From Scilla litardierei (taxonomy: Eukaryota > Streptophyta > Magnoliopsida > Asparagales > Asparagaceae): a stretch of 64,000 nucleotides of DNA. The translations under genes and the position numbers were made by a program. The notes beneath the pieces are model-generated. The model saw nothing but the letters and a program-made list of their open reading frames with translations. It searched no databases and was not told the DNA's origin. Below are positions 1-10,397 of this stretch, in pieces (the first letter of the stretch is position 1; each line of letters begins with the position of its first letter). The stretch is taken from contig CM061142.1 in NCBI GenBank assembly GCA_030789695.1, positions 566,051,281-566,115,280 of the forward strand. The letters are read 5' to 3'.

Positions 1-756
1 AAGCGATCACTTGAGCTTAGGAGTTGGCCCGCGCAGCCACTCTAGCCAAAAGGCGTAATCTCTGTGCACGACGTGCTTACTTTACTTGTCTTGGTACTTG
101 TGAATGTTTATTGTAAATATTGTCATCCATGCCATGTTTAAATGCCATGCTAGTACTTTACTTTACTTGTTGCACTCATACTTTAACTGCCATATCATTA
201 CATCATGCTAGAATTGCTAGGTTGTTTACCTGCACTTTCAGTTTCCTTGCACAAGTCTCTTGTAGACTTGCTGACATGTGCCCCTTGTTCTTTTGGGTGT
301 CACATGTTAGACCCTGAGCCAGAGACCGTAGCTGAGGACGTGGTGTTTGCTGACGCTGAGCCAGAGCCTACTTTTGACGAGGAGTTGGTGGACACCGGAG
401 ACCAGTCTTAGAGACTGTTTGAGTTGCTTTTGCTTTAGGTTGCTGTTAGTTTCCGGTGCGTAGCACCATTACTTTGCTTTTGTACTTTGTACTTTTGTTG
501 GCCATGTTGGGGCCTCTCTTTAGACTCTTTTCTTTTAGCCTGGTGGCTTTTCTGCGATGTTGGAATTTTATTATTATGGATATTCTGAGAATTCTCTTTG
601 TCTCATTTCCTTATTATTATCTTTGTTTCGTTTCGCGTTGCAAGGACCTGCAGTTAAAGTTGATTGACGCTTATCGGACTTACAGCTTTGTAGCTTCAAG
701 TCTGAGCGGACATTCTCACGTCTCGCCTCCACGTTTTTGGGAAGCGGGGCATGACA
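1..756 (+). repeat. 5' LTR of the Tekay-like element (3' portion only)
   Basis: The sequence matches the last 755 bases of the LTR at 5509-8270 with a small number of substitutions and one 1-base indel (near 291 versus 7805). It ends at ATGACA, followed directly by the primer-binding region. The first 2 kb of this LTR lie upstream of the window. Confidence 0.92.
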
Positions 757-783
757 GGTTTTGTTGGTGGCCCATGCAGGTCC
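757..783 (+). other. Primer-binding-site region of the Tekay-like element
   Basis: The stretch follows the LTR end and contains TTGGTGGCCCATGCAGG. An almost identical stretch follows the LTR of the LARD element at 56114, which marks it as functional. I cannot assign the priming tRNA from the sequence. It is not the common initiator-Met site TGGTATCAGAGC seen in the copia elements here. Confidence 0.5.
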
Positions 784-904
784 TATCTTGCAATTGCAAA
801 CTAACGGAACAACGATACTAAACGAAATGTCCATTAAATAAATTGCAACATCCAAGTCATTAAGCTTTGAGTCTAATTTGTTTGTTCGTTTTCTATGTCA
901 TTAG

Positions 905-2014
905 ATGGCTGGACGACGACAGACCCGATCTGGTAGTGGGCCCAATCGTGATGAGGTGCCAGATAGAGAGCCCACCAATGCTGAGATCATGAGGATGATG
1001 CATCAGATGATGCAGGTGCAGCAGGGTATGCTCCAGAATACCCAGAGTGCTCCTCGCTTCGAGCCGGGAGCGAAGCAGTTTCGGGAGCTGGGCCCGGCTT
1101 ACTTTGATGGATCTGAGGGACCGTTGGCTGCTGAGGAGTGGATCAGGAACACTGAGGATAATCTGAAGATGTCGAAGGTCAACCCGGCTGGATGGGTTGA
1201 TTTGGTGAAGAAGCAGCTTAAGGATAATGCCCGCAACTGGTGGGATGCGGAGGAGGAGCTGTTGGTGAGCCCTATACCTTGGTCTACTTTCAAGTCCAGG
1301 TTCGATGAGGAGTACTTTCCGAAGGCTGCCATGAGGGAGATGTTGCAGCGCTTCATTGAGCTGAAGCAGGGAAATCTGACGGTGGACCAGTACCACCAGG
1401 AGTTTACTAGGCTGAGTCGCTTCGCACCGAAGATGGTGGAGGATGCTGAGGAGAAGGCTCAGAGGTTTTTGCAGGGTCTTTCCCTAGACTTGCAGAGCCT
1501 GATGTCTACGACGGATATGGAGTCATATCAGAAGTTGCTGGTAGCTGCTCGGAGACAGGAGAGGATTGCGAGGCAAAAGAGAGGACATGCACCGGGAGCT
1601 GGGAAGAGGCCTGTGGAGCAGGTCAGAGGAGTGGTGAGGCCTAATCAGACAGTGCAGTTCAAAAGTCCAGGTGGGCCTACTCAGAAGACTCGCCATTTCT
1701 GTGGCAAGACCGGGCATGTTAAGGAGCAGTGTAGGAGGATGTTGGGACAGTGCCTGATTTGTGGAGATCCTACCCATACTATTAAGGAGTGCCCGAAGTC
1801 TAAGCAGCCTTGGAAGGAACCAGTTGCAGCACAGCCGTTGCAGCAGAGAGCACCTGTACCTGCAGGTCGTGGACCAGCCCTCGTTCCGCAGAAGCAGGCT
1901 TTTCAGCAGGCCATGCAGCCGAGGAGGCAGGCTTATCTGATGATGGCAGTGGAGAGCGAGGCTGTGGATGAGGTTATCGTAGGTAACTCTCAATCTAGTT
2001 GTTTCCTTAGATAG
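905..2014 (+). CDS. gag: Gag of the Tekay-like element
   Basis: The 369-codon reading frame starts at the first ATG after the primer site. It contains a Retrotrans_gag core (roughly residues 70-190, with the motif NWWDAEE and the tail FLQGL) and then zinc-knuckle-like cysteine clusters (FCGKTGHVKEQC and CLICGDPTHTIKEC, about residues 255-297). Gag forms the cytoplasmic particle and binds the genomic RNA. The first knuckle begins FCG rather than the usual CxxC, so one zinc ligand looks lost. The frame probably continues into pol by removal of the T-rich segment 1983-2093. On that reading, the last roughly 10 codons before the stop at 2012-2014 are intron sequence rather than protein. Confidence 0.88.
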   Translation: MAGRRQTRSGSGPNRDEVPDREPTNAEIMRMMHQMMQVQQGMLQNTQSAPRFEPGAKQFRELGPAYFDGSEGPLAAEEWIRNTEDNLKMSKVNPAGWVDLVKKQLKDNARNWWDAEEELLVSPIPWSTFKSRFDEEYFPKAAMREMLQRFIELKQGNLTVDQYHQEFTRLSRFAPKMVEDAEEKAQRFLQGLSLDLQSLMSTTDMESYQKLLVAARRQERIARQKRGHAPGAGKRPVEQVRGVVRPNQTVQFKSPGGPTQKTRHFCGKTGHVKEQCRRMLGQCLICGDPTHTIKECPKSKQPWKEPVAAQPLQQRAPVPAGRGPALVPQKQAFQQAMQPRRQAYLMMAVESEAVDEVIVGNSQSSCFLR

Positions 2015-2093
2015 TTTGATTGTTAGCTCATGTTTGGTTGTTTGCATATGATTGTTTGTTAGAATAGGGTTTGATTGTTAGATTGGTTGATAG
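1983..2093 (+). other. Putative 111-bp intron between gag and protease
   Basis: The segment begins GTAACT and ends TTGATAG, is strongly T-rich against GC-rich coding flanks, and contains the only stop separating gag from protease. Its length is a multiple of three, and gag and pol are in the same frame on both sides. Splicing would fall after the first base of a glycine codon. This is inferred from boundaries and composition only. Confidence 0.55.
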
Positions 2094-3895
2094 GTGTGAT
2101 TCTGGTTTGCACATTTCCTGCACGAGTCCTCTTCGACTCTGGTGCATCGATGTGCATTATTTCTCGGAGCTTCGTGGAGAAGCATTCCTTGACGACCTCC
2201 CCTCTTCCCAAGAGTTGGAACATCGTTACAGGAAATGGCGTGATCTCGGTGCATCTTGGGTGCAATTCTTGCCCTTTGGTGGTCTGTGGACATGAGCTTT
2301 ACGCTGATTTTATTGTCCACGACATCATCAACTACGATGCAGTGCTTGGGATGGATTGGCTTGCGAGCTTTTATGCTACGATCGATTTTCGGAGGAAGAA
2401 GGTGGTGTTCGAGATCCCCGGACATCCAGTGTTTGAGTTCAGTCGAGGTAGCAGTTCGCTTGGCCCTATCAGATTTCGGGCCAGACCGGTGGAGATTGTT
2501 GCTATGCAGATGGAGCAGAGTAGACCAGCTGTAGTACGCGAATTCGACGACTTCTTCCCCGAGGAAATGTTTGGACTGCCACCCGATCGAGCTCTCGAGT
2601 TTTCGATCGATCTTATTCCGGGAGCGCAGCCGATTTCGAAGGCACCGTATCGGATGGCTCCAGCAGAGTTGGAGAAGTTGCGTAGGCAGCTGGATGAGCT
2701 TCTACAGAAGGGTTACATTAATCCTAGTGTGTCTCTGTGGGGAGCACCGGTGTTGCTGGTGAAGAAGAAGGATGGTTCGCGTCGCATGTGTGTGGATTAC
2801 CGGGAGCTGAATGCTGTGACCATCAAGAATAAATATCCCTTGCCTCGTATAGATGACATCTTTGATCAGCTCGGAGGATCGAGGGTGTTCTCTAAGTTGG
2901 ATCTGAGGAGTGGTTACCATCAGATTAAGGTGAAGAAGGACGACATCCCGAAGACAGCGTTCAGGACGAAGTATGGTCACTACGAGTTCGTGGTTATGCT
3001 CTTCGGTGTAACCAATGCACCCACAGTTTTTATGAACCTGATGAATCTGATCTTCTACGACTTTCTAGACAAGTTTGTCGTTATCTTTATTGACGACATT
3101 CTGATCTATTCAAAGTCGGAGGAAGAGCATGCATCGCACTTGAGGACGGTGTTGGAGATTTTGAGGAAGCATCGTTTGTATGCTAAGTATTCCAAGTGCG
3201 AGTTTTGGCTGGATAGAGTTGCTTTTCTCGGGCATGTGGTGTCAGGTGATGGAATTTCGGTGGATCCCGAGAAGATCATGGCTATCAGAGAGTGGCCTGT
3301 TCCGCAGTCAGCGTCTGAGATCCGGAGTTTCCTTGGGCTTGCAGGTTATTATCGGCGTTTCATTAAGGACTTTTCCCGGATTGCTGAGCCGATGATCAGA
3401 CTGACGCGGAAGGATGTACCATATGTTTGGTCTGATGATTGCGAGAAGGCTTTCGATACTCTGAAAGAGAGATTGACGACTACCCCTGTACTTGCTGTGC
3501 CTGATCGGAGTGGAGGATTCGAGATCTTTTGCGATGCTTCTGGCAAAGGTCTTGGATGTGTGTTGCATCAGCATGGGCATGTGGTTGCGTATGCTTCTCG
3601 TCAGCTTAAGGCTCATGAGAAGAATTACCCGACACATGATTTGGAGTTGGCTGCAGTCGTGTTTGCGCTGAAGATTTGGAGGCACTTCCTGCTGAGTGAA
3701 AAGGTGAAGATCTTCACTGATCACAAAAGCTTGAAGTATATCTTTACGCAGAAGGAGCTCAACATGCGACAGCGTCGATGGTTGGAGCTCATGGCAGATT
3801 ATGAGATTGATTTGCAGTATCACCCTGGCAAGGTGAATGTGGTTCCGGATGCGCTGAGCAGACTTCCAGCGGTGATGATGTTGACTTCGCAGTGA
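2094..3895 (+). pseudogene. pol: Pol: aspartic protease, reverse transcriptase, RNase H (Tekay-like)
   Basis: Protease carries the catalytic motif DSGAS near 2135. Reverse transcriptase follows, with [13 protein letters not shown], the palm motif [12 protein letters not shown] and the catalytic FIDDILIYS near 3090-3116. RNase H carries [10 protein letters not shown] and TDHKSL and ends with LPDALSRL-type residues (VVPDALSRL). The domains would cut the polyprotein, copy the RNA and remove the RNA strand. The reading frame is open until TGA at 3893-3895. A second stop, TAG at 3971-3973, lies in the same frame before the integrase. The catalytic residues I can see are intact, so the loss is at the level of premature termination. 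Confidence 0.88.
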
Positions 3896-3973
3896 AGATT
3901 GCAGCATGATTTTTGCGAGACTGGTATTGAGATTATTCTTTCTGGAGAGACTTCTTCGTTGATGAGCATGTAG

Positions 3974-4492
3974 ATACAGTCGACGATCGTGGATAGGATC
4001 AAGGCTGGACAGGCTGGAGATGTTAAGCCGGTGAAGATTCGGGAGCATGTGGAAGCCGGTCTGCGGACTGACTTCTTGATACATGAGGATGGTTTGTGTG
4101 TGCCAGCTGGAGATATCAGAGAGGAATTATTGTTGGAGGCACACAGTTCGCCGTATTCTGTGCATCCTGGTGGCACCAAGATGTACAAGGATCTTCGCCT
4201 GAACTTTTGGTGGCATGGTATGAAGAGGAGTGTGGCTCGGAGTGTAGCCAAGTGTTTGGTTTGCCAGCAAGTAAAGGCGGAGCATCAGCGTACGGCAGGG
4301 TTGCTACAACCACTCCCGATTCCGGAGTGGAAGTGGCAACACATCACTATGGATTTCGTGACTGGACTACCTCGGAGTCCGAAGCAGAATGAAGTGATTT
4401 GGGTGATCGTAGACCGATTGACCAAATCCGCGCACTTTATTCCCTTCCGAGTAGGACAGTCTACTAAGATGCTAGCGAGGAGATATATGGAG
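3974..4492 (+). pseudogene. Integrase N-terminal and first core part (Tekay-like)
   Basis: The same frame as protease/RT resumes after the stop at 3971. The zinc-binding HHCC domain is visible (histidines around EAHSSPYSVHPGG, cysteines in KCLVCQQ), followed by the first catalytic aspartate in HITMDFVTGLP. Integrase inserts the cDNA into nuclear DNA. The frame runs cleanly to 4492 and then meets a T-rich GT-AG segment. Translated straight through, it would stop at 4529-4531. Confidence 0.85.
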
Positions 4493-4561
4493 GTAAAATC
4501 TTTTACTCTCTGTTCTTATTTCCTTTCCTAGTTAGATAGTGATGTAACGTGAATCGTGCAG
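4493..4561 (+). other. Putative 69-bp intron inside integrase
   Basis: The segment starts GTAAAATC and ends GTGCAG. It sits exactly between two conserved integrase halves, is T-rich, contains in-frame stops, and is a multiple of three. Removal joins the halves in phase 0. About 70 bases is near the lower size limit for plant introns. This is inferred from sequence only. Confidence 0.55.
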
Positions 4562-5467
4562 GAGATCGTACGACTTCACGGAGTCCCCGTGAGTATCGTG
4601 TCGGACAGAGACACGAGATTCACATCTCAGTTTTGGCAGAGTCTGCAGAAGAGCTTGGGTACGAGTCTAAGTTTCAGCACGGCGTACCACCCGCAGACGG
4701 ATGGCCAGTCCGAGAGGACGATTCAGATTTTGGAGGACATGTTGAGAGCGTTCATGTTGGATTTCAAGGGATCTTGGGAGGATCATATCCATCACGTTGA
4801 GTTTGCCTAAAATAACAGCTACCAGGCGAGTATTGGAATGACGCCTTTCGCCGCGCTGTATGGAAAGAAATGTCGATCGCCACTGAGCTGGGATGACATT
4901 GGAGATCGGGAGCTGTTATGACCGGAGATGATTGTGGAGGCCGTGGATGTTGTGAGGAACATCCGGGAGAAACTGAGGATTGCGCAGGACTGTTTCAAGC
5001 ATTGGGCCGATGCTAAACGGAGGCCTTTGGAGTTTCAGCCTGGAGATCATGTCTTTCTGAAGATTTCTCCGAACCGCGGAGTTATTCGATTTGGGAAGAG
5101 AGGCAAGCTGAGTCCGAGGTACATTGGACCGTTTGATGTTCTGGAGAGAGTTGGAGCTGTGGCTTATCGCTTGGCGTTGCCGCCGTCACTAGAGGGAGTT
5201 CACGACGTATTTCACGTATCTCAGTTACGTCGATACGTTAGTGATCCATCCCATGCTGTGGATTTCTCGGAGATCACGGTACGTCCGGATCTGTCTTATG
5301 ATCAGCAGCCAGTTGAGATTCTGGATCGTCGACAGAAGCAGCTGAGGAATAAGACCGTCGACTTGGTTCGAGTGCAGTGGCGTCACGGTTCCCCTGGTGA
5401 GTCCACCTGGGAGCGTGAGGATGAGATGAGAGAGCGCTTCCCGCACCTTTTCCAGAGCAGTGCTTGA
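4562..5467 (+). pseudogene. Integrase core end, GPY/F domain and chromodomain (Tekay-like)
   Basis: The second catalytic aspartate is in [10 protein letters not shown] and the glutamate in [10 protein letters not shown], completing the DDE triad. A GPY/F module (YIGPFDVLERVGAVAYRL, near 5120-5170) and a chromodomain-like tail (VQWRHGSPGESTWERE, near 5371-5420) follow. Family knowledge: chromodomains of Tekay/Del chromoviruses are thought to steer insertion toward heterochromatin. TAA at 4808-4810 and TGA at 4919-4921 interrupt the frame. The final part, 4928-5467, is open to a natural stop. Confidence 0.88.
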
Positions 5468-5495
5468 TGTTGATTCCAAGGACGGAATCATTTTT

Positions 5496-5508
5496 AAGGT
5501 GGGGAGGA
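5496..5508 (+). other. Polypurine tract of the Tekay-like element
   Basis: AAGGTGGGGAGGA abuts the TGTAACG start of the 3' LTR. It would prime plus-strand synthesis. The LARD element has the closely similar AAGGAGGGTAGGA at its equivalent position. Confidence 0.85.
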
Positions 5509-6095
5509 TGTAACGACCACTTTTCGTTATACGTTGTTCGTGCACGTGCTTTTGACCGTGCACGTGTTTGTTTTAGACTTTGTTTGTTTGTGAACGCTTT
5601 AGTGTGATATGCCGTTATAAACGTCTCTGAGAGTAGTAAATTGTGGTACTAATTTGGAACGACATTTCTCGAGTCGTTTTCCCACGATTTGATCTTATTC
5701 GAAGAGACGTTGTGATTTTCACTTTTGACGGGGGACGTTTCTATTTTTAGTTTCGTCGTTCGGCGTCGAAATTGAGATCCGTCTTCTTAGTTACCTTTCT
5801 TTCATCACCACGATCACACTGATATTTATTTTATAATTTTTGGAGTTTATTTGACCTACTTTATATTTTTAACAAGGCTTTAAATATTTTTAAATACCAA
5901 TTTTTAAATTAATTTCGGCCAAATAAAATTTATTTAAGTTTAAAACGTTTTAAACAATTTTTGAGCCAAATCTTAGCCCCTATCTTGGCCGCACCCAATC
6001 CCTATGTGATTAGGAAAGAGAGTTTTGAATTTTAAATTATTTTAAACTCCTAATCCCATTAGGATCAGCCCTAGACCAAGTCAACCCCTCTACAC

Positions 6096-6103
6096 TATAT
6101 AAA
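6096..6103 (+). promoter_or_regulatory. TATA box of the Tekay-like LTR
   Basis: TATATAAA lies at the end of the AT-rich U3, about 70 bases before the C-rich transcribed block. Transcription would be expected to start near 6125-6135. Confidence 0.6.
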
Positions 6104-6169
6104 CAACCCCTAGGAAGACTCATTTTCGCAAGAAAATAACCCTAGTCGCTTCCAAAACCCCAAAACCCA

Positions 6170-6620
6170 CTTGCGACGTTTCGTCGCAACGTCGCACAGC
6201 CGTCGCACGAGTCCGACCGAGGAAAACGCCCCAAAATCCCCGCACCGACCGACAGCCGCTCCCGTCCGCCCGCATCCCCACATCTGCATCGCCCGCTCCG
6301 CATCACTGTGTCCGACCGAGAGATCCTCTCGGTCAGACCGAGAGACCCCGCCCGCTCAGCGCCCGCACCGCACCGCACCATCGCCCCGCTCTGGCACCCA
6401 CCCGCACCGACCGAAGCCCACTCCGTTGCAACGTTGCAACGTTGCAACTCCCGTCCACCCGCACCGACCGAGAGGTCGCCCCGCACCGACCGAGAACCCC
6501 GACCCCCGCATCGCACCCGCAGCTGTGCACAGCTGTTCTCCCGCACCGACCGAGCCAAGTCCCCGCACCGGCTAGTGTCCGACCGAGAGGCAATCGTCGC
6601 AGCCCCGCACCCGTAGCACC
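6170..6620 (+). repeat. C-rich block with CGACCGAG words and a triple GTTGCAAC palindrome
   Basis: Words such as CACCGACCGAG and CCGACCGAGAG recur more than ten times in about 450 bp, in a strongly cytosine-rich strand. At 6425-6448 the 8-base palindrome GTTGCAAC is repeated three times without spacing. Long open frames on both strands here result from the composition. Confidence 0.75.
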
Positions 6621-8270
6621 GCTTGCCACCGTGGGCCCCCCAAGTTCTCCAGAGGTATTGTGGGTTCCCTATTGGTCCCTAGGACTACTGTGGGCCCCAC
6701 CTAGGTGCGTTCTCTTCGAGGATTTGCCGTTTACGATGTTGCGATACGTCGTGGCCCGTCGTCGCACGTGCTAGCTTTGGAATCTGGATTCGTTGCTCCA
6801 GTTGCTGCTCTGATCTTTCCAGCGAGGAATCTATTTTGGAATCAGGACTAGGAGCGCGTTCTCTTATTCCAACCCCTGGCGTCGCTACCCGACGCCAGTG
6901 TAGCTTTCGCGTCGTGTTGAGGTAACGCTTTGCACCCCTAGGACCCCCCAACCCATTGCCTGCTAATTAAGACTAAAATCAACGTTTTTAAAATATTTTA
7001 AATGTTTTAGAATTCACTAATCAAGATTAATAAAACGGATGTAGGCCGGTGGACTTGTGCACGTAGGATATTGTGACTTTGGACTCGTTGGACGGTGTTT
7101 CTCTGACGTTTGACTTGCAGGCAAGTGAAACTTGCCAATTCTTGCTTAGGGCCATGTTTTTAGGCCACTTCCTTGTTTTTAGCGTAAAAGAGACTAGACA
7201 GTAAAATGATAGCTGTCTAGACGCAATTTTAAGATCTAGCTTGACAACGAAGCTAGATCTGTCACCCTGCCATGTCATGCATGCATTGATATCTGTCATG
7301 TTTAAATTCCTTATCTGTACGCACCTTTAACTGCCATGCATTGCATCTTACATGTCATCCAAGTTGATTGTTGCATTCGTAGCACACGCTACAATACTTG
7401 TACTTGTACTTCCTTGTCCGTCTAGGTGCACCCCTATGCCATCGTGATAAAACACTTCCTGGCTCGTGATCCAGAAGATGGGCGCCAGTCCATATACACG
7501 TGGAGGGGTAGGGATAAACGATCACTTGAGCTTAGGAGTTGGCCCGCATAGCCACTCTAGCCAAAAGGCGTAATCTCTGTGCACGACGTGCTTACTTTAC
7601 TTGTCTTGGTACTTGTGAATGTTTATTGTAAATATTGTCATCCATGCCATGTTTAAATGCCATGCTCGTACTTTACTTTACTTGTTGCACTCATACTTTA
7701 ACTGCCATATCATTACATCATGCTAGAATTGCTAGGTTGTTTACCTGCACTTTCAGTTTCCTTGCACAAGTCTCTTGTAGACTTGCTGACATGTGCCCCT
7801 TGCTCTTTGGGTGTCACATGTTAAACCCTGAGCCAGAGACCGTAGCTGAGGACGTGGTGTTTGCTGACGCTGAGCCAGAGCCTACTTTTGACGAGGAGTT
7901 GGTGGACACCGGAGAGCAGTCTTAGAGACTGTTTGAGTTGCTTTTGCTTTAGGTTGCTGTTAGTTGTCGGTGCGTAGCACCATTACTTTGCTTTTGTACT
8001 TTGTACTTTTGTTGGCCATGTTGGGGCCTCTCTTTAGACTCTTTTCTTTTAGCCTGGTGGCTTTTCTGCGATGTTGGAATTTTATTATTATGGATATTCT
8101 GAGATTTCTCTTTGTCTCATTTCCTTATTATTATCTTTGTTTCGTTTCGCGTTGCAAGGAACTGCAGTTAAAGTTGATTGATGCTTATCGGACTTGCAGC
8201 TTTGTAGCTTCAAGTCTGAGCGGACCTTCTCACGTCTCGCCTCCACGTTTTTGGGAAGCGAGGGGTGACA

Positions 8271-9227
8271 GTAATATCATTTATTCTTTCTCCACATATT
8301 TTGAAAATATTTATATACATACAATCATGGAAAATTCTCCCATAGAGTGGTTTTTATTTCAACATCTTTTCCAATTCACCAAAAAGCCAAAAAAGCTCCA
8401 AAATACAAAAATTTCAAAAATCCCAAAAAAACACAAAAAAATTGCAAAGCAATGAGTCTTGTGTATATATACAAAACAAAAGACAAAAAGAACAAAAACA
8501 AAAAAAAAATTATATGTATATAAATATAGATATGCATATATACACAAGCTCATATCTTGTAAATAGCTTTTCTTTTCGTTTCTTTCATTTTTCTGGAGCT
8601 ACAATATCTGGAAAAAGCTGTTTTCTTGGAAAATCACCAGATGTGATATTTGATGCCATTACACATATAGATAAACTTGGGGGGGGAGAAAATCCAATGA
8701 TGAGTGAGAGAGTGATTACTTATATGTACATGACTACCAAAACTAGGTAATCTCTAATACTTATGGAGATGACTTTGAATATGACGACACTGATAAGTTG
8801 AAAAATGGACATGAAATTCATAAAACCATATCTTTCTATTCTTATTGTATGAATTATGTGAAGTTTCTTATACTCCAAGTAGAAGCAGCCAATTGAAAAG
8901 TGTGTTGCCTATGAGTATGTATACCGTTTTCTATGCCTTAAACGATGCTTAATGTTAAAACGATTTTGTATTTCACAAAATTCACATTGTTCTCAGTTTT
9001 AATATCAAATGTGCCAAATATGAAATGATGTTGAAATAAAAATGATAGTGTGTTTAAATTCTTTGTTGGTGCACTTTGGTGAGTGAATTCAAGTTCTGAG
9101 TGGATGATTTAGCAATTACCTTTCTTTGCTTTCTTTTCTATTTTTAGCTTTCTTTATTTTTATTCTCTGGTTTCGCTTTTTTACTTATCTTTCTCGAGGA
9201 CGAGTAAGAAGTAAGCTTAGAGGATTT
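8271..9227 (+). other. Non-coding 3' interior of an older Tat/Athila-like element
   Basis: This stretch of about 950 bp has no coding sequence. It is AT-rich, with an A-rich run at 8380-8515. Near 9190-9220 it shows the CTTTCTCGAGGACGAGTAAG-type sequence and a purine-rich run that commonly precede a Tat/Athila 3' LTR. The Tekay-like element is inserted at its left edge. Confidence 0.45.
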
Positions 9228-9868
9228 TGATATGCTCATATTTTACACTTTATTTTTGCATATTTTCAAGTCATATCGATTGCCCATATTGCATATTTGT
9301 AGCTTAACTGATGATTTTTGGATGAATTTCACTATTTCTACGTTTTATCGGATTTTCAGGAAATATGCAGCAATCGGGAGCAAATTGGAGCTATGAGCAT
9401 ATGCACGCATGCCATAGAATTAGCGGCTATGATATTGAGGACCTTATGGTGCTAAAAGAGAAGAAGAAGCAAGAAGAAGAGAGGAGAAGAAGCAAGAAAT
9501 GAAGAAGACGAAGAAGAATAAGGCAAAGTTCATTTATCAGCTCACTCGACTGAGTGGAGTAATCCATTTGATCGAGTGAAGCTGATACCAGCCCAGACCA
9601 AGCAACCAAAATATATCAAAGTCACTCAACCGAGTGAGCAAACTCACTCGATCGAGTGAGACAGTCGGTCAAATCCACCCTCTGCCAGAGCATCTGACTT
9701 GATCGAGTAGCACTTTCACTCGACCGAGTGAATTGGCTACTCGACTGAGTGAATAGAAGAACAGAGCAATGATTTTTGGAGCTGCGGTTGAAAATTCTAC
9801 TCGACCGAGTAGACACTCTCACTCAACCGAGTAAGATTGCAGCCAGATTTTGGAAATTAAGTTGTAAC
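9228..9868 (+). repeat. Left half of a Tat/Athila-like LTR, split by Copia-1
   Basis: The sequence starts TGATATGCTCATATTTTACAC after a purine-rich stretch, as in a 3' LTR. It holds the U3, including the palindromic-word cluster. It stops at GTAAC (9864-9868), which is duplicated at 17200-17204 on the other side of Copia-1. The LTR therefore continues at 17205. Confidence 0.6.
9541..9836. repeat. Cluster of ACTCGAYCGAGT palindromic words
   Basis: About nine occurrences of a 12-base palindrome-like word lie within 300 bp, for example at 9544, 9624, 9646, 9718, 9739, 9798 and 9820. The copy at 9643-9660 is a perfect 18-base palindrome, CTCACTCGATCGAGTGAG. The words sit in U3, upstream of the TATA box that is now at 17251. 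Confidence 0.8.
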
Positions 9869-10384
9869 TGTTGGATATGGACGACATGTATACACCCATG
9901 AGGGGATGTATGAGGGTCTATAGACCTCAGATGTCGCGTGCATGAAAGCATGTGCGAATGGAACCTTTTCATGTGTGAAAAGGACCACTCGATAAGTGGA
10001 AAAAGTCATATTATAAGTGCATAAAGGCACTTGATAAGTGCATGAAGAAGAGGATAAGCAAGGGTGTTAATATAAGCCAATAAGCTTATATGTAGTTATT
10101 TCCTACAATAACTACCCCTAAAGCCTATAAATAGGACCCAAGGGTAAGGCATTTTAGGCTAATCCTTCATGCCATAAGTTTGCATAAGGCAACCTTATTT
10201 CCACTTCTCCCTTCCATTAAAGTTCTTCATCCAAGTAGAGATTTAGACGGTGAAACGCTGCTTCGATCCTCTGTGACGAAGTACCGACCGTTGTGGCGAA
10301 TCCAAGGGCGAAGTTTAGAGAATACAGAATACGCTAACGTAAGTTCTCTTTCGATCCTCCATCACCGCATGATGGGATCCTACA
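9869..10384 (+). repeat. 5' LTR of Copia-1
   Basis: It starts TGTTGGATATGG and ends CCTACA, with a TATA box (TATAAATA, 10126-10133). GTAAGT at 10339-10344 could be a splice donor. The 3' copy is 16679-17199. Confidence 0.95.
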
Positions 10385-10385
10385 T

Positions 10386-10397
10386 TGGTATCAAAGC
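10386..10397 (+). other. Primer-binding site of Copia-1
   Basis: TGGTATCAAAGC follows the 5' LTR. It differs at one base from TGGTATCAGAGC in Copia-2, the usual initiator methionine tRNA site of plant copia elements. Confidence 0.85.

Larger units (their letters stand above)
1..8270 (+). mobile_element. Ty3/gypsy Tekay/Del-like chromovirus, 5' end cut by window
   Basis: Seen: a partial 5' LTR (1-756), a gag ORF with a zinc knuckle, protease, reverse transcriptase, RNase H, integrase and a C-terminal chromodomain-like segment in that order, a polypurine tract, and a 3' LTR starting TGTAACGAC and ending TGACA. Positions 1-756 align with 7516-8270 with roughly a dozen differences, so the insertion is fairly young. 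Family knowledge: gypsy domain order plus a terminal chromodomain defines chromoviruses, and long LTRs with a TGTAACG start fit Tekay/Del. Four premature stops in and around integrase make this copy non-autonomous. The 5' LTR start and 5' target duplication lie outside the window; the 5 bases after the 3' LTR are GTAAT. Confidence 0.93.
5509..8270 (+). repeat. 3' LTR of the Tekay-like element (2762 bp)
   Basis: The LTR begins TGTAACGACC and ends GGGTGACA. The U3 is AT-rich up to a TATA box at 6096. The transcribed part opens with a C-rich block (6170-6620) built from short CACCGACCGAG-type words. The end repeats the window start. Short ORFs inside it (7635-7925) have no recognisable domain. 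Confidence 0.92.

Noticed and set aside
7635..7925. ORF of 96 codons in the Tekay-like 3' LTR and its copy at 120-411
   Set aside because: It lies in the LTR, has no domain, and the 5' copy is split by a 1-base indel. No sign of selection.
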